64,000 bases of DNA from assembly GCA_964352785.1 (NCBI GenBank), contig CAYGTI010000008.1:80454-144453 (forward strand). The letters run 5' to 3'. Below the pieces are notes generated by a model. That model had not been told where the DNA came from and searched no databases. It saw only the letters and a program-made list of their open reading frames with translations. Shown here one piece after another: positions 9,107-17,376 of the stretch. Each line of letters opens with the position of its first letter. Within the stretch, counting starts at the first letter, position 1. The translations under genes and the position numbers were made by a program. The DNA is from JACOMS01 sp964352785 (GTDB lineage: Bacteria; Pseudomonadota; Alphaproteobacteria; Caulobacterales; Maricaulaceae).

Positions 9107-9140
9107 AATAAAGATATAAGAATTTTTTTATATCTTTATT
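9107..9140. promoter_or_regulatory. 13-bp perfect palindrome, candidate operator of the methionine operon
   Basis: AATAAAGATATAA at 9107-9119 is repeated inverted at 9128-9140 with an eight-base spacer. It ends 23 bases before the start of the ArsR/methyltransferase regulator gene. ArsR-family methionine regulators of the SahR type bind AT-rich palindromes upstream of met genes, so autoregulation by the downstream protein is the natural reading. It could alternatively form an RNA hairpin. Confidence 0.65.
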
Positions 9141-9163
9141 ATTTTGGTTTGATATAAAACCGC

Positions 9164-10120
9164 ATGGAAGAGATTGCGAGTGTCTTGAAAGTACTGGGCC
9201 ACCCGGAGCGCTTGCGTATCTTGGTACTGCTGTCGCGCGGCGAGCTTACAGTAAGCGAGCTTGTGCATATAATGGGGCTCTCGCAGCCGCGTATCACACA
9301 ATACATCAAATCGCTCGAGGAGGCTGATATTATTGAGCGCCTGAAAGAAGGGAACTGGGTTTTCTCGCGTCTGCGACGTGGCAATGACACCATATCGGCT
9401 TTGGTGGGAGCGGCGCTGGCGAGTCTTCCAAAAGACGACAACGCGCTTTTGGTCGATCATCGCCGTCTTGAGGAAGTGCGCCGCATGCGCGCGAAATCCG
9501 TTGAAGCCTTTTTTGTGGATGTGGCCAATGACCGGGGACAGCTTGGCGATGAGTATCTCCCGCAAGGTGATATAGAGCGCGGAATATTATCTATTATTGG
9601 GCAGGAGCCTTTTGACTATGTCGTTGATTTGGGAACCGGAACGGGCCGCGTTTTAGAGATTCTAGCCGGGCAGGTCCGGCGAGGCTCTGGTGTTGATAAT
9701 AATAGCGATATGCTCAAAGTTGCGCGGCATAACTTATCGGGCGAGGGACGCCAGCACCTCACTGTGCGCCAAGGCGACCTTTACGCGGCACCTCTACCGG
9801 CTGGCACTGCGGATTTGGTCACACTGCATCAGGTGCTGCATTATTTGGAAGATCCGCAGGCCGCGATTTTTGAGGCCGCGCGGCTTCTGCGGCCAAGGGG
9901 TAAAATTTTAATCGCTGATTTTGTCTCTCATAGTCACGAAGACTTCAGAACAGATTACGCCCATCGCCGCCTGGGATTCAGCGGCGCTGACATTTCAGCG
10001 TGGATGGACACGGCAGGTCTTGAGTTGACGGAGACACGGCTTATCCCCAGCGACTCGAGCCGACCGGACGTCAAATTATGGCTGGGTGTGCGCCGCGATT
10101 CGCAAAGGAAAACCAAATGA
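9164..10120 (+). CDS. ArsR-family regulator fused to a SAM-dependent methyltransferase domain
   Basis: The 318-residue protein has an N-terminal winged-helix ArsR domain (residues about 1-85: LGHPERLRILVLLS, then LSQPRITQYIKSLEEADII). Its C-terminal class I methyltransferase-like domain has motif I VDLGTGTGR near residue 153 and a typical post-I/IV region (GTADLVTLHQVLHYL). Fusion regulators of this kind head met operons in alphaproteobacteria. The methyltransferase fold may bind S-adenosylhomocysteine or S-adenosylmethionine as effector, as reported for SahR-like control; that is inference. It overlaps metF by the sequence ATGA, so translation is probably coupled. The palindrome just upstream is its likely operator. 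Confidence 0.88.
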   Translation: MEEIASVLKVLGHPERLRILVLLSRGELTVSELVHIMGLSQPRITQYIKSLEEADIIERLKEGNWVFSRLRRGNDTISALVGAALASLPKDDNALLVDHRRLEEVRRMRAKSVEAFFVDVANDRGQLGDEYLPQGDIERGILSIIGQEPFDYVVDLGTGTGRVLEILAGQVRRGSGVDNNSDMLKVARHNLSGEGRQHLTVRQGDLYAAPLPAGTADLVTLHQVLHYLEDPQAAIFEAARLLRPRGKILIADFVSHSHEDFRTDYAHRRLGFSGADISAWMDTAGLELTETRLIPSDSSRPDVKLWLGVRRDSQRKTK

Positions 10121-11073
10121 ATGCGTCTTCACATAGTGCAGATAAAACAATGAGTTCAAAGAGCGGTCTTGGACCGGTCGCGCGCACGGCAGGGACGCCC
10201 AGAGATGATGTTCATGTGAGTTTTGAATTTTTCCCACCCAAGAACGAAAAGATGGAAGATCAGCTGTGGGCCTCGATCCGCAAGCTTGAGACGCTTGGAC
10301 CGGATTTCGTGTCTGTAACTTACGGTGCGGGCGGCTCAACCCGGGAGCGCACCCACCGCACAGTCACGCGTATGGTGGCAGAGACAGGCCTGAAACCCGC
10401 CGCGCACTTGACGTGCGTTGGTGCCGACAAGGCCGAAATTGATGAGATCGCACGGGAGTATTGGAATAGCGGCGTTCGGCATATTGTCGCGCTGCGGGGC
10501 GATCCGCCCGAAGGCATCGGTAAAGCCTATCAGCCGCACGGCGCAGGCTACGCCTACAGCTCTGACCTCGTCGCAGGACTGAAATCTGTCGCTGATTTTG
10601 AAGTTTCCGTCAGCGCCTATCCTGAGCGCCATCCCGAGAGCCCGTCATGGGAAATTGAAATTGATAATCTCAAGAAGAAAGTGGACGCCGGGGCCACGCG
10701 CGCGATCACGCAGTTTTTCTTCTCGCCGGACACATTTATGCGGTTTCAAGATCGCGTTCTGGACGCGGGTATATCTATTCCCATTGTGCCGGGCCTTATG
10801 CTCCAGCCGAATTTCGCGGGCCTCAAACGCATGTCTGACATGTGCGGCGTTCAAGTACCAAACTGGTATGCTGATTTGTTTGAAGGTTTAGAGAATGACC
10901 CAGACGCGCGGCAGCTTCTTACCGCGTCACTCTCCACGGAATTGACGGCTGAGCTTCATGACCGGGGGGTACGCCATTTTCATCTTTATACGCTCAACCG
11001 CGCCGATCTTGCTTTTGCTGTCAGCCGTGTTTTAGGTTTGCATCATCGTATGAATTTGAAAGCAGACACATGA
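10117..11073 (+). CDS. metF: Methylenetetrahydrofolate reductase
   Basis: MetF reduces 5,10-methylene-THF to 5-methyl-THF, the methyl donor for methionine synthase. The 318-residue TIM-barrel flavoprotein shows the family's SFEFFPPK strand, VSVTYGAGGS, the LTCVGADKAEI segment, and VALRGDPP near the FAD site. A longer frame starts at 10078, but the ATG at 10117 overlaps the upstream stop (ATGA), has AAAGGA ahead and starts the usual N-terminus. It in turn overlaps metH part 1 by ATGA. The operon thus supplies both methyl-THF and the enzyme that uses it. Confidence 0.95.
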   Translation: MNASSHSADKTMSSKSGLGPVARTAGTPRDDVHVSFEFFPPKNEKMEDQLWASIRKLETLGPDFVSVTYGAGGSTRERTHRTVTRMVAETGLKPAAHLTCVGADKAEIDEIAREYWNSGVRHIVALRGDPPEGIGKAYQPHGAGYAYSSDLVAGLKSVADFEVSVSAYPERHPESPSWEIEIDNLKKKVDAGATRAITQFFFSPDTFMRFQDRVLDAGISIPIVPGLMLQPNFAGLKRMSDMCGVQVPNWYADLFEGLENDPDARQLLTASLSTELTAELHDRGVRHFHLYTLNRADLAFAVSRVLGLHHRMNLKADT

Positions 11074-12122
11074 GCGTTTGGGCAGACATTGAAGCGGCCA
11101 TTCAACAGCGCATCCTGATTTTAGATGGCGCTATGGGAACAATGCTGCAAAAGCAAAAGCTTGAAGAAGCGGACTTTCGCGGTGAGCGGTTCAAAGACTG
11201 GCCAAGCCCGCTCAAGGGCAATAATGATCTGCTAGTTCTAACCAAGCCCAGCGCCGTTGAAAAAGTGCATAACGCTTTTCTTGCAGCAGGCGCTGACCTA
11301 ATTGAAACCAACAGCTTTAACGCCACAACGATATCTCAGGCCGATTATGATATGGCGGATGTGGCCTCTGAAATTGCGCGGGCCTCGGCGCGGCTTGCGC
11401 GTAAGGTTGCGGATGAATGGACGGCCAAAACACCGGACAAGCCTCGCGCTGTTTTGGGCTCTGTCGGGCCGATGAACAAAACATTATCCATCTCGCCCAA
11501 GGTTGAAGACCCGGGCTACCGCGATGTCACGTTTGATGAGGTCAAAGACGCTTACGCTGAGCAAATGAGCGCCATGATAGACATCGTCGACGCTATTTTA
11601 ATCGAGACCGTATTTGATACGCTGAACTGCAAGGCAGCGATTGCCGCCGCGCATCAGGTTTTTGATGAGGTCGGCTATAAAAAACCTCTATTGATTTCAG
11701 GAACTATCACCGACCGTTCGGGCCGTACACTGTCCGGGCAAACGCCGGAAGCTTTTTGGCTTTCTATTGCGCATGCCAAACCGTTCGCCGTGGGGCTGAA
11801 TTGCGCACTCGGCGCAGATGAAATGCGCCCGCATATTGATGCGATTTCAAAGGCGGTGGATACGCATGTCATAGCTTTTCCGAACGCAGGCTTGCCCAAC
11901 GCATTTGGGGAATATGACGAAACCCCAGAAGATATGGCGGGGCAGATTCAGCCGTGGGCCGAAGCGGGTATGGTCAATATTTTAGGCGGCTGTTGCGGGA
12001 CAACGCCCGAGCATATCGCCGCGATTACCAAAGCTGTCGCGGCGTCTGGTGCGCGCAAAGTCCCCAAGATTAAACAAACGCTCCGCCTGTCCGGTCTCGA
12101 GCCGTTTCAAATCGCGGTTTAG
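11070..12122 (+). CDS. metH: Methionine synthase, homocysteine-binding subunit (split MetH, part 1)
   Basis: The 350-residue protein corresponds to the N-terminal homocysteine methyltransferase domain of cobalamin-dependent MetH. It shows ILDGAMGTMLQ at the start, ETNSFNATT, and the zinc ligands in VGLNCALG and GGCCGTTPEHI near the C-terminus. It ends where the domain ends, whereas one-gene MetH continues to over 1,200 residues. The remaining domains are encoded by the gene at 12695. Splitting MetH this way is known in alphaproteobacteria such as Caulobacter. The start codon overlaps the metF stop. Confidence 0.94.
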   Translation: MSVWADIEAAIQQRILILDGAMGTMLQKQKLEEADFRGERFKDWPSPLKGNNDLLVLTKPSAVEKVHNAFLAAGADLIETNSFNATTISQADYDMADVASEIARASARLARKVADEWTAKTPDKPRAVLGSVGPMNKTLSISPKVEDPGYRDVTFDEVKDAYAEQMSAMIDIVDAILIETVFDTLNCKAAIAAAHQVFDEVGYKKPLLISGTITDRSGRTLSGQTPEAFWLSIAHAKPFAVGLNCALGADEMRPHIDAISKAVDTHVIAFPNAGLPNAFGEYDETPEDMAGQIQPWAEAGMVNILGGCCGTTPEHIAAITKAVAASGARKVPKIKQTLRLSGLEPFQIAV

Positions 12123-12130
12123 AGGGCGTC

Positions 12131-12687
12131 ATGGGCAAAGTTTACGAGCGTCTGACTGATAAGCTAAGTGCGTTCATTACGGCGCAGAAGATGTTTTTTG
12201 TTGGCTCCGCCCCTCTATCAGGCAGCGGTCACGTCAATCTATCCCCCAAGGGTTATGACACATTGCGTATCATCGATCCGCAAACAATTATGTATCTGGA
12301 CTATGGCGGATCAGGTATTGAGACCCACGCTCATATTCTTGAAAATGAACGTATCACGCTCATGTTCTGCGCGTTTGAGGGCAAGCCGAATATTGTCCGT
12401 CTTTATGGCCGGGGCGATGTCTGCGCTTTCCATGATCCGGGTTTCAAAGAAAAACTCGCTACTTTTCCGGGTTTTGACCGGGCGAGAGCGATTATCACGG
12501 TTCATCTGACGCGCATTTCTGAGAGTTGCGGCTACAGCATTCCGTTTTATGACTATCACGGTGAGCGCGATCAATTACAGCGTTCACACACACACACAAA
12601 ACCGTCGAAGATTGGCAGGAGTATCGTTACAGCCGCAATGCTTTAAGCATTGACGGATTGCCCGGCCTGACCCGACCTTCCAAGTAG
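12131..12687 (+). pseudogene. PPOX-family flavoprotein gene frameshifted in a CA repeat
   Basis: The first 150 codons encode a pyridoxamine-5'-phosphate-oxidase-like flavin-binding split barrel (MFFVGSAPLSGSGHVNLSPKG; ITLMFCAFEGKPNIVRLYGRG; CGYSIPFYDY). At 12585-12598 lie seven CA units. Read straight through, the frame ends at 12646 in a tail that looks random (RSHTHTKPSKIGRS). In the +2 frame after the repeat the sequence reads TVEDWQEYRYSRNALSIDGL and ends at 12687, matching the family's usual tail (Y..KN..S.DG.P). Loss of one CA unit would join the two. It may be a pseudogene, a phase-variable gene or a sequence error. Substrate unknown. It lies between the two metH genes. Confidence 0.8.
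12585..12598. repeat. Dinucleotide repeat (CA)7 inside the PPOX gene
   Basis: Seven uninterrupted CA units followed by AAA. Slippage by one unit changes the reading frame; six units would restore the family C-terminus. Short simple repeats are known slippage sites, though seven dinucleotide units is modest. Confidence 0.85.
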
Positions 12688-12694
12688 ATTGATT

Positions 12695-15334
12695 ATGACC
12701 AACACCACTCAATTTATTAATATTGGCGAACGCACCAATGTGGCGGGCTCCGCCAAGTTCAAACGTCTGATTAAAAACAGCAAATTTGAAGAGGCTTTGT
12801 CCGTCGCGCGCCAGCAGGTCGAAAACGGCGCCCAGATTATTGATGTGAATATGGATGATGGCCTGATTGACGGCCAAGTAGCGATGACGCGGTTCTTGCA
12901 GCTTATGGCTGGAGAGCCGGATATCTCCCGCGTCCCGGTTATGATTGACAGCTCCAAATGGGATATTATTGAGGCGGGCCTGAAATGCGTACAAGGCAAA
13001 GCCGTTGTGAATTCCATTTCGATGAAAGAGGGCGAAGCGGCCTTTCTCGAGCACGCCAAAAAGGTGCGTGATCTTGGCGCTGCGGCTGTAGTCATGGCGT
13101 TTGACGAGGAAGGCCAAGCCGAAACGGCGGATCATAAGTTCCAAATTTGCGAGCGCGCTTACCGTTTGTTGACGCAGGAGGTAAACTTTCCACCCGAAGA
13201 CATCATATTTGACCCAAATATTTTTGCCGTTGCGACCGGCATCGAAGAACATAATAATTACGCTGTGGCTTTTTTTGAGGCCTGCCGCCGTATCAAAGCC
13301 AACTTGCCCCATGCGCGTATTTCCGGCGGGCTGTCCAATGTCAGTTTTGCCTTTCGCGGCAATGAACCATTGCGCGAAGCCATGCATTCGGTCTTCCTTT
13401 ATCACGCGATCCCTGCGGGCCTTGATATGGCGATTGTGAATGCCGGGCAGCTCACTATTTATGATGACATCCCGGACGAGCTGCGTGAGCGCGTTGAAGA
13501 TGTCATCTTAAACCGCCGCCCGGACGCCACGGACCGCCTACTGGATGTGGCCGAAAAATACAGAGGTGACGGCAAGGGCAAAGCCCAAGTGACAGATCTT
13601 GAATGGCGCAAGGCCTCTGTAAATAAACGGCTGGAGCATGCGCTTGTGCGCGGCATTACGGATTTCATCATTGAGGACACCGAAGAAGCCCGCCTTGCTG
13701 CTGAGCGCCCGCTCCACGTGATCGAAGGCCCGCTGATGGACGGTATGAACGTTGTGGGTGATTTGTTTGGCTCGGGCAAAATGTTCTTACCGCAAGTGGT
13801 CAAATCCGCCCGGGTGATGAAGGCGTCTGTGGCGCATTTGATGCCCTATATGGAAGAAGAGAAAAAATTGCTCGGCACAGAAGGCAGTTCCAACGGAACT
13901 ATCCTGATGGCGACCGTCAAAGGCGACGTGCACGATATCGGCAAAAATATCGTCGGTGTGGTGCTGCAATGTAACGGCTATGATGTTGTCGATTTAGGCG
14001 TAATGGTACCGGCGGACAAAATTTTGGCTGCTGCCAAAGACCACAATGTCGATATGATTGGGCTCTCTGGCCTTATTACGCCAAGCTTAGACGAAATGGT
14101 CTATGTAGGCTTGGAAATGCAGCGACTTGGCATGGATATACCTCTACTGATTGGCGGGGCGACAACCTCAAAAACTCACACGGCGGTCAAGATTGAACCT
14201 GCTTATAAAAACGGCTCAACAGTTTATGTCACAGATGCCTCCCGCGCCGTTGGCGTGGTCGGCGCACTGCTGGGTGATGAGAGTGAGACCTATACGGCCA
14301 GTATACGCAAGGAATATGTTAAAGCGCGTGCCTCACATGCGGCGAGTCAAAACAAGAAGGCCCGCTTGACCCTTAAAGAAGCCCAAGACAATGCGTGGAC
14401 GACTGAGTGGGAGAGTTACGTGCCGCCCAAACCGACATTTTTGGGAACAAAGATATTTACAGCATATGATCTGAACAAGCTGCGGCCCTTCATTGATTGG
14501 ACACCGTTCTTTGCCACTTGGGAGCTCAAAGGCCGCTACCCGGCAATCCTAGAGAGCGAGGCTTACGGCGAGGTTGCCCGTGATTTGTTCAAAGACGCCA
14601 ATGCTATGTTAGACCAAATCATTGCAGAAAAATGGGTAACAGCCAAGGGCGTGATCGGATTTTGGCCGTGCGAGCGAGATGGCGACGATATCCGCGTGTT
14701 CACCGATGAGACGCGAACAGACACGCTCGCCCATTTCCATGGCCTGCGCCAGCAAATCAGCAAGGGCCGCGGCGGGAAGCCCAATTTCAATATTGCTGAT
14801 TTTGTCGCGCCGAGCGGTGATTATATTGGCGGCTTTGCTGTCACGGCGGGCCTAGGGGAAGATGGCCGCGCGGAGCGCTTTAAGGCGGCGGGTGATGATT
14901 TTAACGCAATCCTGTTCCAAGCGCTGACGGACCGCCTTGCCGAAGCCTTCGCGGAGCATATGCATCAACGTGTTCGCCGCGAGTTTTGGGGCTACGCGCC
15001 TACTGAGGCCTTTTCGGGTGAGGATCTGATTGCCGAGAAATATGACGGCATCCGCCCGGCTCCCGGATATCCGGCGCAGCCTGACCATACGGAAAAAGCG
15101 ACCTTGTTTCGCTTATTAGACGTGACCAAAGACGCGGCGATTACTTTAACACAGAGCTTTGCCATGCATCCGGCCAGCTCGGTTTCCGGGCTTTATCTGT
15201 CCCATCCCGAAAGCATTTATTTCGGCGTTGGGAAAATAGAGAAAGATCAAGTCGAAGATTATGCGCGCCGTAAAAACATGGATATGGCCGATACAGAACG
15301 CTGGCTCGCCCCTATTCTGAACTATGATCGATAA
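12695..15334 (+). CDS. metH: Methionine synthase, folate/cobalamin/AdoMet-activation subunit (split MetH, part 2)
   Basis: The 879-residue protein supplies the rest of MetH. Residues about 1-280 are the pterin-binding domain (INIGERTNVAGS; VIVIDSS-like VPVMIDSSKWDII). The cap and B12 domain follow, with DVHDIGKNIV near 411-420, whose His413 would be the lower cobalt ligand, plus GLSGLITPS. The C-terminal reactivation domain has RPAPGYPAQPDH and HPASSVSGLYLSHP. I chose ATG 12695 over TTG 12689 because MTNTTQFINIGERT fits the family start. The 3' end overlaps the convergent membrane-protein gene by 23 bases. It needs cobalamin, consistent with cobS-cobT in the window. Confidence 0.95.
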   Translation: MTNTTQFINIGERTNVAGSAKFKRLIKNSKFEEALSVARQQVENGAQIIDVNMDDGLIDGQVAMTRFLQLMAGEPDISRVPVMIDSSKWDIIEAGLKCVQGKAVVNSISMKEGEAAFLEHAKKVRDLGAAAVVMAFDEEGQAETADHKFQICERAYRLLTQEVNFPPEDIIFDPNIFAVATGIEEHNNYAVAFFEACRRIKANLPHARISGGLSNVSFAFRGNEPLREAMHSVFLYHAIPAGLDMAIVNAGQLTIYDDIPDELRERVEDVILNRRPDATDRLLDVAEKYRGDGKGKAQVTDLEWRKASVNKRLEHALVRGITDFIIEDTEEARLAAERPLHVIEGPLMDGMNVVGDLFGSGKMFLPQVVKSARVMKASVAHLMPYMEEEKKLLGTEGSSNGTILMATVKGDVHDIGKNIVGVVLQCNGYDVVDLGVMVPADKILAAAKDHNVDMIGLSGLITPSLDEMVYVGLEMQRLGMDIPLLIGGATTSKTHTAVKIEPAYKNGSTVYVTDASRAVGVVGALLGDESETYTASIRKEYVKARASHAASQNKKARLTLKEAQDNAWTTEWESYVPPKPTFLGTKIFTAYDLNKLRPFIDWTPFFATWELKGRYPAILESEAYGEVARDLFKDANAMLDQIIAEKWVTAKGVIGFWPCERDGDDIRVFTDETRTDTLAHFHGLRQQISKGRGGKPNFNIADFVAPSGDYIGGFAVTAGLGEDGRAERFKAAGDDFNAILFQALTDRLAEAFAEHMHQRVRREFWGYAPTEAFSGEDLIAEKYDGIRPAPGYPAQPDHTEKATLFRLLDVTKDAAITLTQSFAMHPASSVSGLYLSHPESIYFGVGKIEKDQVEDYARRKNMDMADTERWLAPILNYDR

Positions 15335-15959
15335 GCATAGGTTTCGAGAGCATTTTTCCGAGCACAATAAACACGGCAGCGCCTACGGCATAGAGCGCTG
15401 TGAATCCTGCCATGTTGATAGCCACAGCCGCTGCGCCTAGTTTATCAATGTCAATAAAGGGGTAGGGGTAAAACCCGGTCATCATGCCGCGCCCGATATT
15501 AAACATGCCGTAAACCATAGGGTAAATCACCCAATAAGGAATTTTGGAAAACAGCAGCGGGCGTTTGACTGCAAAAATCACCCAATCGAAAATATAAAGC
15601 GCGGGTATCAGAGTATGCAGCGCAATATTGGTGAGCGCGTTTAGGCCTTCTGGGTTGTGGATGTCTGCCAGCATCAGGTGATAGACGACAGCGACCACCA
15701 AAATATACAGCGCTATTGCGGCCCGCACAGCCGGGCGGTCAAAGACGCGGCGCAGCGCGCTGGCTTGGCTCAGAAATGGAGCCGAAAAAGCAAAGGCCAC
15801 GAGGATAGTCGTCAGAATTGTAAAAAATCCGAAAAAGTACACATTTGCCGCCGCGAAACTCGCATGTTCACCCGACGTTACAATCAAAACATATTGCGTG
15901 ATCAGCGCCGACCATGTCAGAAGAGCACAAAGCATGCGGTAAATCATCTGTGTTTTCAT
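15312..15959 (-). CDS. Pr6Pr family integral membrane protein
   Basis: A 215-residue protein with about six membrane segments, resembling the Pr6Pr/FAR-17a-AIG1-like family of bacterial membrane proteins of unknown function. Typical features are YRMLCALLTWSALITQYVL at the start, FFTILTTILVAFAF, the YHLMLADIHNPEGL loop, a TLIPALYIFDWVIF segment and the PYPFID motif near the C-terminus. A longer frame begins at 16028, but ATG 15959 starts the first membrane helix directly. Its last 23 bases overlap the 3' end of metH part 2 on the other strand. Confidence 0.8.
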   Translation of the reverse strand: MKTQMIYRMLCALLTWSALITQYVLIVTSGEHASFAAANVYFFGFFTILTTILVAFAFSAPFLSQASALRRVFDRPAVRAAIALYILVVAVVYHLMLADIHNPEGLNALTNIALHTLIPALYIFDWVIFAVKRPLLFSKIPYWVIYPMVYGMFNIGRGMMTGFYPYPFIDIDKLGAAAVAINMAGFTALYAVGAAVFIVLGKMLSKPMLIDHSSE

Positions 15960-16140
15960 CGTGCTGCGACCCGCTTTTGAGCCCCTTTTGAGGCTACATT
16001 TTTTTAAATCATAAAAGACTAGATGCAAGCCGTAGCAACAATCAAGCCAATGTTGAGCGCCGCCTGCATCATAGCGAAACTATAGGGTTTTGCTATGGGT
16101 TGATGCTTGCAGCCGCATGAAAGTCTGACTAAATAGACAC

Positions 16141-17265
16141 ATGGACGGTGCGCAAATTATCATTGGTTGGCGATCAGCTCTTATTTTCGCGATTTGCTTA
16201 CCCATTCTCATCTCTGCCCTTATTTTGATGTTTCGAGTGTGCGAGCGGCGGGCGAATGTTTATCTTGCGCTTGCCTTAATTTGCAGTGTGTGGAGCATGG
16301 GGCCGCAAATCATAGGGTTTGCCAATGGGTATGTCGTTTGGCCAGGCCTTACGTTTTTCCCGTTTAACACAGAACTCCTCATTCCGCCGTTCATCTATTT
16401 TCATGCTTATGCTTTGATGTCAAAGCAGCCTCTTGCTTGGCGTAAATATCTCTTAATCCCCGGTGTTTTGGCTGTGATGTATTATTTCGGCGCGTTTTTT
16501 CTGCTTGGGGATTACCAGAATAAATGGGCCTTTAGCAGAAGCTTTCATAGCCCTTATGTATCCCCGGTTTTACTTATCTTGACGTTGGTATTGGCCGTAA
16601 TTTGTGCGGGCTTAACACTTCGGTTTATTCAAAAATATCGCATTTTTTTACAACATACAGAATCAACCGCTCAAGACTTTGATCCCGCATGGTTAATTTG
16701 GATGTTCGGATTACTCGGGACTGCCAGTTTTGTTTGGCTGAGTCTTGGATTATTGTCCCTGATCAATCCTGACATTAGCTATGTGAGGGCTTACCCCTTT
16801 CAGCTGGTAGTTATGATGATTTTTGCCGTCTTGGGATTTGCAACGATTAGCCGAACCAATGACGCTTTTCCAAAAATAGAGGCATCGAAAGGTAGTGCGA
16901 GCGAGCCTAATCCCACAAAGGATTGGGCTTCGGAAGCAAAGACGCTAAGAGACGCAGTTATTTCAAACGAATGGTATCTCGAGGCTCGGCTTTCAGTACG
17001 CGACGTGGCTGGCCGCATGGGAACCAATGAGACTTATGTCTCGCGAACGCTCAATCAAGGTCTCGGTCAGAGTTTCAACCGTTTTATCAATGACATGCGT
17101 GTGCAGTTTGCCAAAGATTTGATTAAATCAAAAGACACTAACCTTCTAAACATTGCGATGGACTCTGGATTTAATTCCAAGGCGACATTTAACCGTGTCT
17201 TTCGGGATATTGCTGGCGAAACGCCGTCAAGTTTCAAATCACGCTTATCTAAAAACGTCTCATAA
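16141..17265 (+). CDS. Membrane-anchored AraC-family transcriptional regulator
   Basis: A 374-residue protein whose first roughly 240 residues form about seven hydrophobic segments. The last roughly 100 form an AraC/XylS DNA-binding domain: VRDVAGRMGTNETYVSRTLNQGLGQSFNRFIND, then LLNIAMDSGFNSKATFNRVF. The layout, membrane sensor plus cytoplasmic HTH, is like known 7TM-AraC regulators and suggests response to an envelope or external signal. The next gene in the same direction encodes an exported S41 protease, a possible target; this is inference from adjacency. It is somewhat AT-richer than its neighbours. Confidence 0.85.
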   Translation: MDGAQIIIGWRSALIFAICLPILISALILMFRVCERRANVYLALALICSVWSMGPQIIGFANGYVVWPGLTFFPFNTELLIPPFIYFHAYALMSKQPLAWRKYLLIPGVLAVMYYFGAFFLLGDYQNKWAFSRSFHSPYVSPVLLILTLVLAVICAGLTLRFIQKYRIFLQHTESTAQDFDPAWLIWMFGLLGTASFVWLSLGLLSLINPDISYVRAYPFQLVVMMIFAVLGFATISRTNDAFPKIEASKGSASEPNPTKDWASEAKTLRDAVISNEWYLEARLSVRDVAGRMGTNETYVSRTLNQGLGQSFNRFINDMRVQFAKDLIKSKDTNLLNIAMDSGFNSKATFNRVFRDIAGETPSSFKSRLSKNVS

Positions 17266-17376
17266 TCCGTATAATATCCCATAGTCAGTAAAACAGGTCT
17301 CAATTTCCGTATTGAGGCGAGAAGGCTCAATGACCCGTACACAAAGGTTCCATCGAAACAATTGATGGAGAAAACT

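Noticed and set aside
9000..9163. SAM or cobalamin riboswitch ahead of the metF-metH operon
   Set aside because: I looked for the conserved cores and saw none; the AT-rich palindrome explains the region better.
12584..13405. 273-codon frame opposite metH part 2
   Set aside because: Antisense to a conserved pterin-binding domain; no recognisable motifs.
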